Part shown: in pieces, positions 1 through 9,447 of the stretch
Layout: every line of letters begins with the position of its first letter
How positions within the stretch are numbered: position 1 is the stretch's first letter
Assembly (NCBI RefSeq): GCF_000576595.1
Contig: NZ_AWSA01000012.1
Location: 1-64,000 of the forward strand
Length of the DNA: 64,000 nt
Direction of reading: 5' to 3'
From: Intrasporangium oryzae NRRL B-24470
Lineage (GTDB): Bacteria > Actinomycetota > Actinomycetes > Actinomycetales > Dermatophilaceae
The notes under the pieces: generated by a model
What the model was told of the DNA's origin: nothing
Databases searched by the model: none
What the model saw: only the letters and a program-made list of their open reading frames with translations
Position numbers and translations under genes: made by a program

Positions 1-579
1 CGGGTCGCCGGCCTCGTCGCCGCGGCCGCCGCGGCCGGTGCGGCCGGAGCGGCCGGAGCGGCCCTGCATCTCGTCCACATCTCCATCGTCGGGATCGACG
101 CCATGCCCATGCGCTACTACCGGCGCAAGCTCGCGGCCGAACGCGCCATCGAGACGACCGGAGCACCCGCCACGGTCCTCAGGGCAACCCAGTTCCACTC
201 TCTCGCAGCCTTCTTCGCCCGGGCGCTGACGAAGGGACCGCTCACCTTCCCCATCGGGCGAATGGCCCTGCAACCGGTCGACACCGACTTCGTCGCCACG
301 CGCCTGGTCGACCTCGCGCTGGGACCGGGCCCGGCGGCATACCGGCGGGCAACGGACGTCGCGGGGCCCGACGTGCTGCCCGTCGAGGAGATCGCGGCGC
401 TCGTCCGTGCGCGGCAGGGCCTCGCGCCACCGCGCGTCATGCGACTGCCCGCGGTCGGGGCCACGATGCGGGCGCTAGACGCTCGGCACACCATTGCCGA
501 CCCGGCCGCCTCGGAGACGGGTGGGCGGCGTTTCGTCGACTGGCTCGCCGACCAGCCGGTCCCGCTGACGGGTCGCTGA
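1..579 (+). CDS. NAD(P)H-binding (NmrA/atypical SDR-like) reductase, 5' partial
   Basis: The gene enters from the left edge; the frame is open from base 1 and ends at the TGA before 580, leaving 192 codons. The visible part holds HLVHISIVGID followed by YYRRKLAAE, the pattern of atypical short-chain dehydrogenases of the NmrA/NAD(P)H-binding family, in which a Tyr/Lys pair follows the S-I-V-G strand. The Rossmann glycine motif must lie before the window. A run of Ala and Gly sits near the visible start (codons 7-21). Substrate cannot be read; such proteins are usually quinone or sugar-nucleotide reductases or NAD(P)-sensing regulators. The next gene is co-oriented 51 nt downstream. Confidence 0.8.
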   Translation, partial: RVAGLVAAAAAAGAAGAAGAALHLVHISIVGIDAMPMRYYRRKLAAERAIETTGAPATVLRATQFHSLAAFFARALTKGPLTFPIGRMALQPVDTDFVATRLVDLALGPGPAAYRRATDVAGPDVLPVEEIAALVRARQGLAPPRVMRLPAVGATMRALDARHTIADPAASETGGRRFVDWLADQPVPLTGR

Positions 580-630
580 GCGGGACCTTCGGCCGTTGTC
601 GCCGCCCCGGGCCCGACCGACGGTGAGTGG

Positions 631-1728
631 ATGAGGACCAACGCATGGATGCGCCGCGGGGCCTGGCTGCTGCCGCTCGGCTACGCGCTCGTCTACCGGC
701 CGTGGCAGCGCAGCTGGGGCGCCTCGGGGAGCGAGGTCACCGAGACGCTCCCGGGCGACGAGATCGTCACGCAGCCCCAGTGGGAGGCGACCCGCGCCGT
801 CCAGGTCGACGCCAGACCGGAGGACGTGTGGCCGTGGCTCGTCCAGCTGGGGGCCCACCCTCGCGCGGGCTGGTACAGCTACGACTGGGTCGACAACCGT
901 GGGATCCGGAGCGCCGAGGAGCTCCGGCCCGACCTGCAGCACCTCGCCGTGGGCGACCGGCTCCCGATGATGGCGGGGTCGTCGGCGGCCTTCGTCGTGG
1001 AGTCGATCGACCCGGAGCGGTCGCTCGTCATGAGCAACCACGCGGGCGGAGGCGCCGTCACGGCGGCCTTCGTCCTGCGACCGTACGGGCCGCGGGGCAG
1101 CCGCCTCGTCCACCGGGTCCGCTTCCGCGTCCCGGCGAACGGCCTGGCCTGGGCCGCGGCGATGGACGCCGGCGACTTCGTCATGAGCCGCCGGATGCTC
1201 CTCGGGATCCGGCAGCGGGCCGAGCGCCTCGCGCGGCGGCGTCACGGTGGGGCCGAACCTGCTGACGACGCCCCCGGCACCCCGCTGACCTACGACCTGT
1301 CGGTCGAGGTACGACGTCCGCCGTCGGCGGTCTACGCGCTCCTCGCGGACGTCCAGGACCTCGAACCGCTCCCCCGCGCAGCCGGCGTCCACATGACGAA
1401 GGAGCCGGACGGGCCGACCGGGGTCGGGACCCGGTGGCACGAGCAGGTGCGTCTCGCGCCGGGCGCGTGGATGCGCGTCGAGAGCACCGTCACGGCGGTG
1501 AGCCCTCCCGACTCGCTCGAGATGGACTTCCGGACGCGGTGGTTCGACGGGCACCTCACGTATGCCGTCGAGCCGACCCCGTCGGGCTGCCGGCTCCACC
1601 AGCGCGAGACGCTGTCGCTGCGCCCGCACGTGCCGGCCCGGGCCGCGTGGGTGGACTCCCGGCTGCGGCCTCGCCTGCTCGACCGGCTGGCCGAGATCCG
1701 CGACCTGGCGCAGACCCGCTCGGCCTGA
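631..1728 (+). CDS. Tandem SRPBCC (START-like) domain protein
   Basis: This 365-residue protein carries two START/Bet v1-like (SRPBCC) domains. The first spans about residues 50-195 (WEATRAVQVDARPEDVWPWL, typical first strand and helix). The second spans about 215-360 (YDLSVEVRRPPSAVYALLAD). The N-terminus has a basic, partly hydrophobic stretch that could associate with membrane. The family binds hydrophobic ligands in a deep cavity; no catalytic residues can be assigned. ATG 631 is preceded by a weak GGTGAG. It may be co-transcribed with the upstream reductase. A strong hairpin follows, shared with convergent ilvC. Function is unknown. Confidence 0.75.
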   Translation: MRTNAWMRRGAWLLPLGYALVYRPWQRSWGASGSEVTETLPGDEIVTQPQWEATRAVQVDARPEDVWPWLVQLGAHPRAGWYSYDWVDNRGIRSAEELRPDLQHLAVGDRLPMMAGSSAAFVVESIDPERSLVMSNHAGGGAVTAAFVLRPYGPRGSRLVHRVRFRVPANGLAWAAAMDAGDFVMSRRMLLGIRQRAERLARRRHGGAEPADDAPGTPLTYDLSVEVRRPPSAVYALLADVQDLEPLPRAAGVHMTKEPDGPTGVGTRWHEQVRLAPGAWMRVESTVTAVSPPDSLEMDFRTRWFDGHLTYAVEPTPSGCRLHQRETLSLRPHVPARAAWVDSRLRPRLLDRLAEIRDLAQTRSA

Positions 1729-1734
1729 TGCGAG

Positions 1735-1769
1735 ACGGCCGGCCACCCCACGAACGGGTGGCCGGCCGT
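1735..1769. terminator. Bidirectional hairpin terminator between SRPBCC gene and ilvC
   Basis: A perfect 14-bp inverted repeat (arms 1735-1748 and 1756-1769, 7-nt loop) lies between two convergent genes. No T tract follows on either strand, as is common for actinobacterial terminators. Confidence 0.75.
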
Positions 1770-1795
1770 CGGCACGTCAGCTGCGGCGCCGCGGG

Positions 1796-2836
<1,041 letters not shown>

Positions 2837-2886
2837 TTAGTCCGGGTTATCGGTGGTTTCGGTGTCGTGCTGGTGTGCGAGGAGAC

Positions 2887-2916
2887 GTATGCCGCTCAGC
2901 GGGCTGGACGGCATAC
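2887..2916. repeat. CGGCATAC inverted-pair hairpin in the ilvN-ilvC gap
   Basis: GTATGCCG (2887-2894) and CGGCATAC (2909-2916) form an 8-bp stem, with an inner CAGC/GCTG stem. It is one of four inverted pairs of the octamer enriched across the window. Lying inside an operon, it may act as a partial terminator or an RNA stability element. Confidence 0.65.
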
Positions 2917-2942
2917 CCCGCGGTCGGTGGGTGGCGCGGTGG

Positions 2943-3455
2943 TCAGGCGCTGCGCAGGCTGCGGTCGGTGATCGAGCGGGGGCCGCGCCCGACGGCGACC
3001 ATGCCCGACTGGACGAGCTCCTTGATGCCGAACGGCTCGAGCACGTCGAGCAGCGCGCGCAGCTTGTCGGAGTTGCCGGTGGCCTCGATCGTCATGGCGT
3101 CGGTCGAGACGTCGACGACCTTGGCCTTGAAGAGCTGGATCGTGTCGACGACCTGGCTGCGCGTGACCGCGTCGGCCCGGACCTTGACGAGGAGGATCTC
3201 GCGCTGGACCGAGGCCGTCGAGTCGAGCTCGACGACCTTGAGCACCTCGATGAGCTTGTTGAGCTGCTTGGTCACCTGCTCGAGTGCTGCCCCCTCGACC
3301 TCGACGACGACGGTCATCCGCGAGATCTCGGGCAGCTCGGTCGGCCCGACCGCGAGGGAGTCGATGTTGAAGCCACGCCTCGAGAAGAGGGCGGCGACCC
3401 GAGCGAGGACGCCCGGCTTGTTCTCGACGAGGACTGACAACGTGTGCTTGCTCAT
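2943..3455 (-). CDS. ilvN: Acetolactate synthase small (regulatory) subunit IlvN
   Basis: A 170-residue regulatory subunit that binds IlvB, raises its activity and confers valine feedback inhibition. It opens with MSKHTLSVLVENKPGVLARV, the N-terminal ACT domain with the ligand-binding NKPGVL loop, followed by RRGFNIDSLAVGPTE. The C-terminal ACT-like domain (from about residue 80, REILLVKVRAD) completes the usual length. ATG 3455 lies 8 nt after the ilvB stop, which implies translational coupling. The same frame stays open further upstream, but only as a shadow of ilvB. Confidence 0.96.
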   Translation of the reverse strand: MSKHTLSVLVENKPGVLARVAALFSRRGFNIDSLAVGPTELPEISRMTVVVEVEGAALEQVTKQLNKLIEVLKVVELDSTASVQREILLVKVRADAVTRSQVVDTIQLFKAKVVDVSTDAMTIEATGNSDKLRALLDVLEPFGIKELVQSGMVAVGRGPRSITDRSLRSA

Positions 3456-3463
3456 GGTCCTGC

Positions 3464-5338
3464 TCACTCCTCGCGTTCCCACACGGGCGCCTCGTGGCGC
3501 GCCGCCTGGATCATGTCGTTGCTGACGCCGGCGGGCACCATCGGCCAGACCATCGCGTCGCGGTGGACGATGAAGTCGATGACGACCGGGCGGTCGTTGG
3601 TCTCGAGCGCCTGCTTGATCACCGCGTCGACCTCCTCCGGCGTCTCGGCCCGGAGGCCGAGGCAGCCGTAGGCGTCGGCGAGCTTGACGAAGTCGGGCAC
3701 GCGCTGCTGCATCGGCTGCAGGTCGGTGTTGGAGTAGCGCTCGTTGTAGAAGAGCGTCTGCCACTGGCGGACCATGCCGAGGGAGCTGTTGTTGATGATC
3801 GCGACCTTGATCGGGATGTTGTTGATGACGCAGGTCGCGAGCTCCTGGTTGGTCATCTGGAAGCACCCGTCGCCGTCGATCGCCCACACGGTGCGCTCCG
3901 GCTCGGCGACCTTGGCGCCCATCGCCGCCGGGACGGAGAAGCCCATCGTCCCGAGCCCCCCGGAGTTGATCCACGCGTTGGGGCGCTCGTACTGGACGAA
4001 CTGGGCCGCCCACATCTGGTGCTGCCCCACGCCGGCGACGTAGGTGCCCTCGGGACCGGTGAGCGCGCCGATCCGCTCGATGACGTACTGCGGCGAGAGC
4101 GAGCCCTCCTGGTCGGTCCAGCCGAGGGGGAAGGTCTCCTTCCAGCCCGCGACGCGCTCGCGCCACGCGGCGTAGTCCCAGGAGCGGGTGCGGGCGTCGC
4201 CCTCCTCGGCGTGGGCGCGGTTGGCCTTGATCTGCTCGATGAGCTCGGCGATGACCTCGCCCACGTCGCCGACGATCGGCACGTCGGCCGTGCGGTTCTT
4301 GGAGATCTCCGCCGGGTCGATGTCGGCGTGGATCACCTTGGCGTCGGGCGCGAAGCTCGACAGCTGGCCGGTGACCCGGTCGTCGAAGCGGGCACCGAGG
4401 GCGATGATGAGGTCCGACTTCTGCAGGCCGGTGACCGCCGCGACGGTTCCGTGCATGCCGGGCATTCCGAGGTTGAGCGGGTTGCTGTCGGGGACCGTGC
4501 CCCGTGCCATGAGGGTGGTCACGACGGGAATCTGCGTCAGCTCGACGAGCTCGCGCAGGCGGTCGCTCGCCTTGGCGCGGACGACACCCCCGCCGACGTA
4601 GAGGATCGGGCGCCGCGCTGCAGCCATGAGGCGGGCCGCCTCGCGGATCTGCTTGCCGTGCGGGCGCGTCACCGGCCGGTAGCCGGGCAGGTCGATGCGC
4701 GGCGGCCAGCTGAACGTCGTCTTCCCCTGGAGCGCGTCCTTGCTGATGTCGACGAGGACCGGACCCGGGCGCCCGGTGCTCGCGATGTGGAAGGCCTCGG
4801 CGATCGCCTGCGGGATCTTGTCCGGATCGGTGACGAGGTAGTTGTGCTTGGTGATGGGCATCGTGATGCCCCGGATGTCCGCCTCCTGGAAGGCGTCGGT
4901 GCCGATGGCGGCGCTCGAGACCTGGCCCGTGATGGCGACGATCGGCACGGAGTCCATGTGGGCGTCGGCAATCGGGGTGACGAGGTTCGTCGCGCCGGGC
5001 CCCGACGTGGCCATGCAGACGCCGACCTTTCCGGTCGCAGCGGCATACCCCTCGGCGGCGTGGCCGGCACCCTGCTCGTGCCGCACGAGGATGTGGCGGA
5101 CCTTCTCCGAGTCGAGCATCGGGTCGTAGGCCGGCAGGATGGCCCCGCCCGGGATGCCGAACACGGTGTCGGCCCCGATCGCCTCGAGGGAGAGGACGAG
5201 CGACTGGGCACCGGTGACCTCGACGACCGGCGTGACGGGCGCTACCGTCGCCCCGGCCGGGGTCTCGTGGGGTGCCCTGGGACGCGCCATGGAGGCCAGG
5301 TCCGCGGGCGATGGCGCCTGCTTCGTGGTGTCGCTCAC
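3464..5338 (-). CDS. ilvB: Acetolactate synthase large (catalytic) subunit IlvB
   Basis: A 624-residue thiamine-diphosphate enzyme that condenses pyruvate with pyruvate or 2-oxobutyrate, the first common step of branched-chain amino acid synthesis. Visible are [18 protein letters not shown], the catalytic Glu88 in [15 protein letters not shown], a central FAD-binding domain, and the GDG...NN thiamine-diphosphate motif ([10 protein letters not shown] to AIINN). The start is GTG 5338 with AAAGGA 7 nt upstream. About 40 residues precede the conserved core, somewhat long but usual in actinobacteria. Expression is likely controlled by the attenuator and leader peptide directly upstream (5394-5521). 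Confidence 0.97.
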   Translation of the reverse strand: MSDTTKQAPSPADLASMARPRAPHETPAGATVAPVTPVVEVTGAQSLVLSLEAIGADTVFGIPGGAILPAYDPMLDSEKVRHILVRHEQGAGHAAEGYAAATGKVGVCMATSGPGATNLVTPIADAHMDSVPIVAITGQVSSAAIGTDAFQEADIRGITMPITKHNYLVTDPDKIPQAIAEAFHIASTGRPGPVLVDISKDALQGKTTFSWPPRIDLPGYRPVTRPHGKQIREAARLMAAARRPILYVGGGVVRAKASDRLRELVELTQIPVVTTLMARGTVPDSNPLNLGMPGMHGTVAAVTGLQKSDLIIALGARFDDRVTGQLSSFAPDAKVIHADIDPAEISKNRTADVPIVGDVGEVIAELIEQIKANRAHAEEGDARTRSWDYAAWRERVAGWKETFPLGWTDQEGSLSPQYVIERIGALTGPEGTYVAGVGQHQMWAAQFVQYERPNAWINSGGLGTMGFSVPAAMGAKVAEPERTVWAIDGDGCFQMTNQELATCVINNIPIKVAIINNSSLGMVRQWQTLFYNERYSNTDLQPMQQRVPDFVKLADAYGCLGLRAETPEEVDAVIKQALETNDRPVVIDFIVHRDAMVWPMVPAGVSNDMIQAARHEAPVWEREE

Positions 5339-5393
5339 GATCTCATCCTTTGCTCGTGCGGTGGCGTGGCCGTTCCGGCCCTTCCCTGCTCAC

Positions 5394-5460
5394 AAAAAAA
5401 CCCTTCAGTCCACCGGGGGACGGAAGGGGGCGCGCTGACCTGTGCTGCTGGTCGGCGCGC
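5394..5460 (-). promoter_or_regulatory. Transcription attenuator of the ilvBNC operon
   Basis: Read on the minus strand, a first stem-loop (arms 5450-5460 and 5430-5440, 10 of 11 pairs) begins on the leader-peptide stop codon. An intrinsic terminator follows: arms 5418-5428 and 5401-5411, 10 of 11 pairs, then seven Ts (5400-5394). Together with the short Ile/Leu/Val-rich leader peptide this is the architecture of ribosome-mediated attenuation: stalling at scarce branched-chain amino acids would alter folding and spare ilvB. The order and spacing are read from sequence; the mechanism is inferred from known ilv and leu attenuators. Confidence 0.85.
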
Positions 5461-5486
5461 TAGGGAAGTACGAGGATCCGGGCCAC
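5460..5486 (-). CDS. ilvB leader peptide (MARILVLP)
   Basis: GTG GCC CGG ATC CTC GTA CTT CCC TAG encodes eight residues, of which four in a row (Ile-Leu-Val-Leu) are the regulated amino acids. The stop codon touches the first attenuator stem. The start lies 6 nt downstream of a putative -10 box, so the message is probably leaderless. The alternative, a leadered transcript using AGGA about 10 nt upstream, cannot be excluded. Confidence 0.85.
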   Translation of the reverse strand: MARILVLP

Positions 5487-5492
5487 GTGCCA

Positions 5493-5521
5493 ACCGTCCT
5501 ACGGCGCTCTGGGCCTGTCAA
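5493..5521 (-). promoter_or_regulatory. ilvBNC promoter (TTGACA, 17-bp spacer, GACGGT)
   Basis: A perfect -35 hexamer TTGACA (5516-5521, minus strand) stands 17 bp from GACGGT (5493-5498), a plausible actinobacterial -10. Six nt separate it from the leader GTG, which predicts transcription starting at the start codon. The -35 is strong; the -10 is only fair. Confidence 0.65.
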
Positions 5522-5647
5522 TCGGCCTCGTGGGCGGTCTCAGCATGTGAACCTGTGATCTCACCAACTGTCGGCCCGTCGAGGACCCCTTCCTGAGCAC
5601 CGAAAGTCGCTTGTCCCATGCCTCGGCGGCTCGGGAGACTGGCGGCC

Positions 5648-6619
5648 ATGACCGCCGAACCCACCACCGCCGAACCCTCCACCGCCGAACCGGCCACGAC
5701 CGACCTCAACGACCTCGCGCTGCCGGGCTTCACCTGGCGGCCGCTCGAGCCCTCCGACGCCCACGACGTCTTCACGATCATGGCCGCCTGCGAGCTCGAG
5801 ACCCTCGGCTCCGTCGTCATCGAGGAGGCCGACATCGTCGGTGACTGGCAGCGCCCCAGCTTCGACATCGCCTCCCAGACCATCGGGGTCCTCGACGGGG
5901 GCCGGCTCGTCGGCTACGCCGAGGTCGCCAAGGGCCGCCGCGCGGAGGCGGCCGTCCACCCCGACCACCGCGGCCGCGGCATCGGCACCGCCCTCGCCCT
6001 CTGGACCCAGCGCGTCTCGCGACGCGACGGCAAGGGCCTCGTGGGGCAGCCCGCACCCGAGGGGTCCGCTGCGGAGGCCCTCTTCCGGGGCCTCGGCTAC
6101 GAGCCCCTCTGGACCTCGTGGGTCCTGGAGATGCCCGAGGGCAAGCAGATCGAGCCGCAGCCGATCCCCGACGGCTACGCGATCCGCGCGGCCGACGGCG
6201 ACGCGGACCACCGCGCCGCGCACGAGGTCATCGAGGACGCCTTCCTCGAGTGGTCGGACCGCGAGCGCGAGACGTTCGAGGACTTCGCCGCCAACACCGT
6301 CCTGCGGCCCGGCTTCGAGGCGTGGAACCTCCGTCTCATGACCGACCCCGCTGGTGACGCGGTCGGCGCCATGTTCGTCGTCAAGGCGGAGGAGGTCGGC
6401 TACGTCGACAAGCTCGCGGTCCGCCGTGACCAGCGCGGGCTCGGGTTGGCCCGGGCCCTGCTCGTCGACGGGTTCGCCGTCGCGCGTGAGCACGGCGCCA
6501 CCCGCTCGGAGCTGTCGACCGACTCGCGGACCGGCGCCCTCGGCCTCTACGAGAAGGTCGGCATGGAGGTCACGTCGGTGTGGAAGCACTGGGCCATCGA
6601 CACCTCCGACCAGGCCTGA
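5648..6619 (+). CDS. Tandem GNAT-family N-acetyltransferase
   Basis: 323 residues with two GNAT folds, an arrangement like mycothiol synthase. The first acetyl-CoA motif is VHPDHRGRGIGTALALW (about residues 99-115), the second VRRDQRGLGLARALLVDGF (about 259-277), and the C-terminal strand LGLYEKVGMEV is intact. The acceptor is unknown; mycothiol synthase is one possibility but its key residues cannot be confirmed. I choose ATG 5648, preceded by GGGAG 10 nt upstream, over ATG 5618. Three 15-bp repeats (5651-5695) encode TAEP[T/S/A] at the N-terminus. The next gene starts 12 nt downstream, so they form an operon. Confidence 0.85.
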   Translation: MTAEPTTAEPSTAEPATTDLNDLALPGFTWRPLEPSDAHDVFTIMAACELETLGSVVIEEADIVGDWQRPSFDIASQTIGVLDGGRLVGYAEVAKGRRAEAAVHPDHRGRGIGTALALWTQRVSRRDGKGLVGQPAPEGSAAEALFRGLGYEPLWTSWVLEMPEGKQIEPQPIPDGYAIRAADGDADHRAAHEVIEDAFLEWSDRERETFEDFAANTVLRPGFEAWNLRLMTDPAGDAVGAMFVVKAEEVGYVDKLAVRRDQRGLGLARALLVDGFAVAREHGATRSELSTDSRTGALGLYEKVGMEVTSVWKHWAIDTSDQA

Positions 6620-6631
6620 GGAGGTCCCGGG

Positions 6632-7060
6632 ATGAAGCAGTCGGTCAGCATCGACATCGACGCCCCCGCCGCGCGTGTCTACGAGGTCATGTCGGGCGTG
6701 GAGGCGTGGCCGACGTGGACGGCCTCGATCAGGAAGGTGACGTTGCTCGACGGCGGCCTCCGGGTCGGGGCCCGCGCCGCCGTCGAACAGCCTCGCCTCC
6801 CCCGGGCGGTGTGGACGGTCACGTCCCTCGAGGCGGGCCGCGAGTTCGTGTGGGAGGCGACCGGCCCGGGGATCCACAGCACCGCGTGGCACACCGTCGA
6901 GGAGACGGGCCCCGGCCGGTCGCGGGCCACCCTCTCGATCGAGCAGCAGGGTCCCCTCGGCGCGCTCTTCGGGCGCATCTACCGGGGGCTCACGGACCGT
7001 TACCTTGCCCTGGAGGCGGCCGGCCTCAAGTCCCGCTCCGAGGAGCCCTCGACGCGCTGA
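6632..7060 (+). CDS. SRPBCC family protein
   Basis: 142 residues forming one START/polyketide-cyclase-like domain: KQSVSIDIDAPAARVYEVMS opens the fold, and the C-terminal helix GRIYRGLTDRYLALEAAGLK closes the cavity. The family binds hydrophobic ligands; nothing here identifies one. A strong GAGGAGG lies 9 nt before ATG 6632. It is co-transcribed with the acetyltransferase. A 16-bp stem-loop terminator follows directly. Confidence 0.8.
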   Translation: MKQSVSIDIDAPAARVYEVMSGVEAWPTWTASIRKVTLLDGGLRVGARAAVEQPRLPRAVWTVTSLEAGREFVWEATGPGIHSTAWHTVEETGPGRSRATLSIEQQGPLGALFGRIYRGLTDRYLALEAAGLKSRSEEPSTR

Positions 7061-7070
7061 GCGCGACGCA

Positions 7071-7108
7071 GCCCGGCGGCATACGACGCCGTTCGTATGC
7101 CGCCGGGC
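7071..7108. terminator. Stem-loop terminator built on a CGGCATAC inverted pair
   Basis: Perfect 16-bp arms (7071-7086 and 7093-7108) flank a 6-nt loop. It is nearly identical in sequence to the element at 10242-10283, so it belongs to a dispersed repeat family as well as acting as a terminator. Confidence 0.8.
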
Positions 7109-7184
7109 CGGCCGCCGACGAGGGCTCTGCCGCCCACACACCAAGGCCGGGTATCAGGGCGCGTGAACCGACCGTCTTCCCGGC

Positions 7185-8489
7185 ATGACACTCAACACCG
7201 TGGGCTCGACTGCCCACTACAGGATCAGCTACGACACGTCCCTGTCGCTCGCTGACGGACTCCAGCGGGCCCAGGCCCTGCTGGCGGTGTGCGAGTCGGA
7301 CTACCAGATCATGTCCGACTGGTTCGGTGGCATCGCCCTGCCCTACGGCCTACCCGTCGACGTCAACATCGTGCCCGGTGGGTACGCCGGAGCGTCGTGG
7401 GGCCCGCCCATCTCCCTCCGCCCGGGTGACGGGTCCGGGATGGACGTGGTGCGCTACCTCCTTGTGGCCGAGGTCGTCGAGATGCTCATGCTCGCCCAGA
7501 ACAAGGGCTGGTTCGCCAGTGACGGCAGCAACGAGGGAGCAGCCGGGGAGGGTCTCTCGCGGGTGCTGTCCGCCGAGTTCCTCCGCCGTACCGGTCTGGG
7601 GTTCAACGAGCCCGGGTTCGACACCGCACGCTTCTGGGTCAACAGCGACCGCGTCGACTACGTCAACAGCATCGACGAGCACGACCACGCCCCCGACGCC
7701 AAGAGCGGGTGCGCGACGCTGTTCATCAACTACCTGTCGTACCAGCTGGGCTACGACATCAAGCGGATCATCGCCGCGGCTGCGCCGACGCTGGGGGGCG
7801 TCTACCGCAACCTGACCGGCCGGGCCGACGACCCCTTCCCGGCCTTCAAGGCGCTCATCGACAGCCACTTCCCGCGCACGAACCCCGACGGCTCCGTGCA
7901 CGACTGGACGCTGCCCGGACCCAACCCCGACAACCCGTTCCCGCTCGACTTCTACGAAGGAGCTGTGCCGATGTCCGTTCGCATCTACTGGAGGATGAAC
8001 CCCGGACGCAACGTCGTCAACCTCAACTGGGATGCCCTGAGCGCCGACTCCGTCGTCGCCGTGTCCGCCAGCGAGTACGTCACCGGGGGCCAAAAGCTCG
8101 CCGACAACAGCGCCCAGCGCTTCGTCGGCGCCGCCTCGATCACCGTCGACAACGTGACGCCGCACGGCCCGCCCTTCGACCCGAACCACGGCGTCACCTT
8201 CGTCGTGACCGTGGGCTGGAGCGCTCCGCTCAACATCTGCACCGATGTCTCGCTCATCAACAACCAGCCCCTCGCGGTCGTCTACGTCGGGTCGCAGATC
8301 GAATCCGGGTCGGAGGCCGCACCGGGTGAGGTCCACGGGGCCCCCTCCCCCGTCGCGAGCGCCTATGCCCTGGCGGACTCGTCGGGCCCCGTGACCCTGC
8401 ACACGGCCACGGTGTCCACCGACGGAGCTGTCGCGGACCAGTCGTCCCGGAGCGCGGGGACCGTGCAGACCGAGGTCGAGGCCGTCTGA
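7185..8489 (+). CDS. Uncharacterised 434-residue protein, possibly an inactive metallopeptidase-like fold
   Basis: I do not recognise a named family with certainty. Residues 90-140 read like a gluzincin metallopeptidase core: a helix where HExxH would stand (AEVVE, residues 95-99), then SDGSNEGAAGEGLSRVLSAE where the distal Glu would be, but no zinc-binding His is present. The N-terminal domain starts with STAHYRISYDTSLSLADGLQ; the C-terminal 150 residues look like beta strands (VRIYWRMNPGRNVVNLNWD). No signal peptide or membrane segment is visible. No clear Shine-Dalgarno precedes ATG 7185. Base and codon use look slightly less GC-rich than its neighbours, which may suggest transfer. Both neighbouring genes appear unrelated to it. 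Confidence 0.7.
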   Translation: MTLNTVGSTAHYRISYDTSLSLADGLQRAQALLAVCESDYQIMSDWFGGIALPYGLPVDVNIVPGGYAGASWGPPISLRPGDGSGMDVVRYLLVAEVVEMLMLAQNKGWFASDGSNEGAAGEGLSRVLSAEFLRRTGLGFNEPGFDTARFWVNSDRVDYVNSIDEHDHAPDAKSGCATLFINYLSYQLGYDIKRIIAAAAPTLGGVYRNLTGRADDPFPAFKALIDSHFPRTNPDGSVHDWTLPGPNPDNPFPLDFYEGAVPMSVRIYWRMNPGRNVVNLNWDALSADSVVAVSASEYVTGGQKLADNSAQRFVGAASITVDNVTPHGPPFDPNHGVTFVVTVGWSAPLNICTDVSLINNQPLAVVYVGSQIESGSEAAPGEVHGAPSPVASAYALADSSGPVTLHTATVSTDGAVADQSSRSAGTVQTEVEAV

Positions 8490-8492
8490 GAC

Positions 8493-9320
8493 CTAGCCGG
8501 CCGACCCGCCGAGCGGCGGGTTGGCCGGCGACGCGGCGAGGTCGCCGGGGGCGAGACCGGGCAGCCAGCTGGCGAGGTCGTTCGCCTGCGCCCGGTTGGC
8601 CGGCTCGAGCACGGACAAGCCGTCGGCGAACCAGATGACGGTCATCACCTCGCGCATCCGGGAAGCGGTGTTGCCGAGCGCCCGGTGCACCGTCCACCCG
8701 GAGTGGAAGGACGCGTCGCCGGCCCGCATCGCGACCGGCTCGTCGACGTGGAGACCACGGTCGGCGACGAGCCGGTCGAAGTGCTCCTCGGACGCGTCGG
8801 AGATGCCGATGTCGCTGAGCGGGCCGTCGACGTGGCTCCCCCGAGCGAAGGCGAGGCCCCCGTGGGCCGGCGTGATGTCGACGAGCGGCATCCACATGGT
8901 GAGGCACCGCGACCCGTCGAGCGGCCAGTACATCGCGTCCTGGTGCCACGGCGTGTAGCCGCCGCCCGGCTCCTTGAAGAGAGCCTGGTCGTGGTAGAGC
9001 CGGACCCGGGGAACGCCGAGCAGGCGCGCTGCGACACCGGCGAACCGCGTCGCCAGGACGAAGCGGGCCACCGACTCGTCGTGGCGCCAGAGGTTCATGA
9101 CCTGGAGGAAGGCCATGCCGTAGCGGTCGCGGTCGGCGAGGGGCCGGCTCTCGGTGCTGAGCCGCTCCACGGCCGCACGGATCGGGATGCGGTATGCCGC
9201 CGCCTCGTCGGCGCTCGCAACGCCCGTGAACCGGACGAACCCGTCGGCGCGGTAGGCGGCAACGTCCTCGTCGCTGACGGGGTATGCCGTGGTGAGGGCG
9301 GGAAGCGTGTCAGTGGGCAT
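8493..9320 (-). CDS. Phytanoyl-CoA dioxygenase (PhyH) family 2-oxoglutarate/Fe(II) oxygenase
   Basis: 275 residues of the PhyH family, which hydroxylate small molecules using Fe(II), O2 and 2-oxoglutarate. The H-x-D iron ligands are in YTPWHQDAMYWPL; the distal His and the 2-oxoglutarate-binding Arg fit SFHSGWTVHRALGN and TASRMR near the C-terminus. The substrate is unknown. ATG 9320 has AAGGA 10 nt upstream; the open frame extends to 9569 but would run through the divergent AraC gene. The AraC regulator next door probably controls it from the shared intergenic region. The 3' end converges 3 nt from the previous gene and overlaps a hairpin. Confidence 0.88.
   Translation of the reverse strand: MPTDTLPALTTAYPVSDEDVAAYRADGFVRFTGVASADEAAAYRIPIRAAVERLSTESRPLADRDRYGMAFLQVMNLWRHDESVARFVLATRFAGVAARLLGVPRVRLYHDQALFKEPGGGYTPWHQDAMYWPLDGSRCLTMWMPLVDITPAHGGLAFARGSHVDGPLSDIGISDASEEHFDRLVADRGLHVDEPVAMRAGDASFHSGWTVHRALGNTASRMREVMTVIWFADGLSVLEPANRAQANDLASWLPGLAPGDLAASPANPPLGGSAG
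8497..8528. terminator. Hairpin at the convergent 3' ends
   Basis: Arms 8497-8510 and 8515-8528 pair over 14 bp (one G-T) with a 4-nt loop. It overlaps the last codons of the dioxygenase gene and likely serves both convergent genes. Confidence 0.65.
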
Positions 9321-9363
9321 CGGATGAGCGTCCTTCGCGGATCTTGGCCGACCTGAGTGGTCG

Positions 9364-9386
9364 TCGGATGTGGTCATCACATCCGA
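9364..9386. promoter_or_regulatory. Inverted repeat, candidate operator of the dioxygenase/AraC pair
   Basis: TCGGATGTG (9364-9372) and CACATCCGA (9378-9386) are perfect 9-bp arms around GTCAT. It is centred in the gap between the divergent oxygenase and AraC genes. AraC proteins often bind direct repeats, so the binding protein is not certain. Confidence 0.5.
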
Positions 9387-9447
9387 AGGACCGCACCGCC
9401 ACCCGGAACACGATGGTCGCAGGGGGACGTTCTGGTTGACTGAGCCG

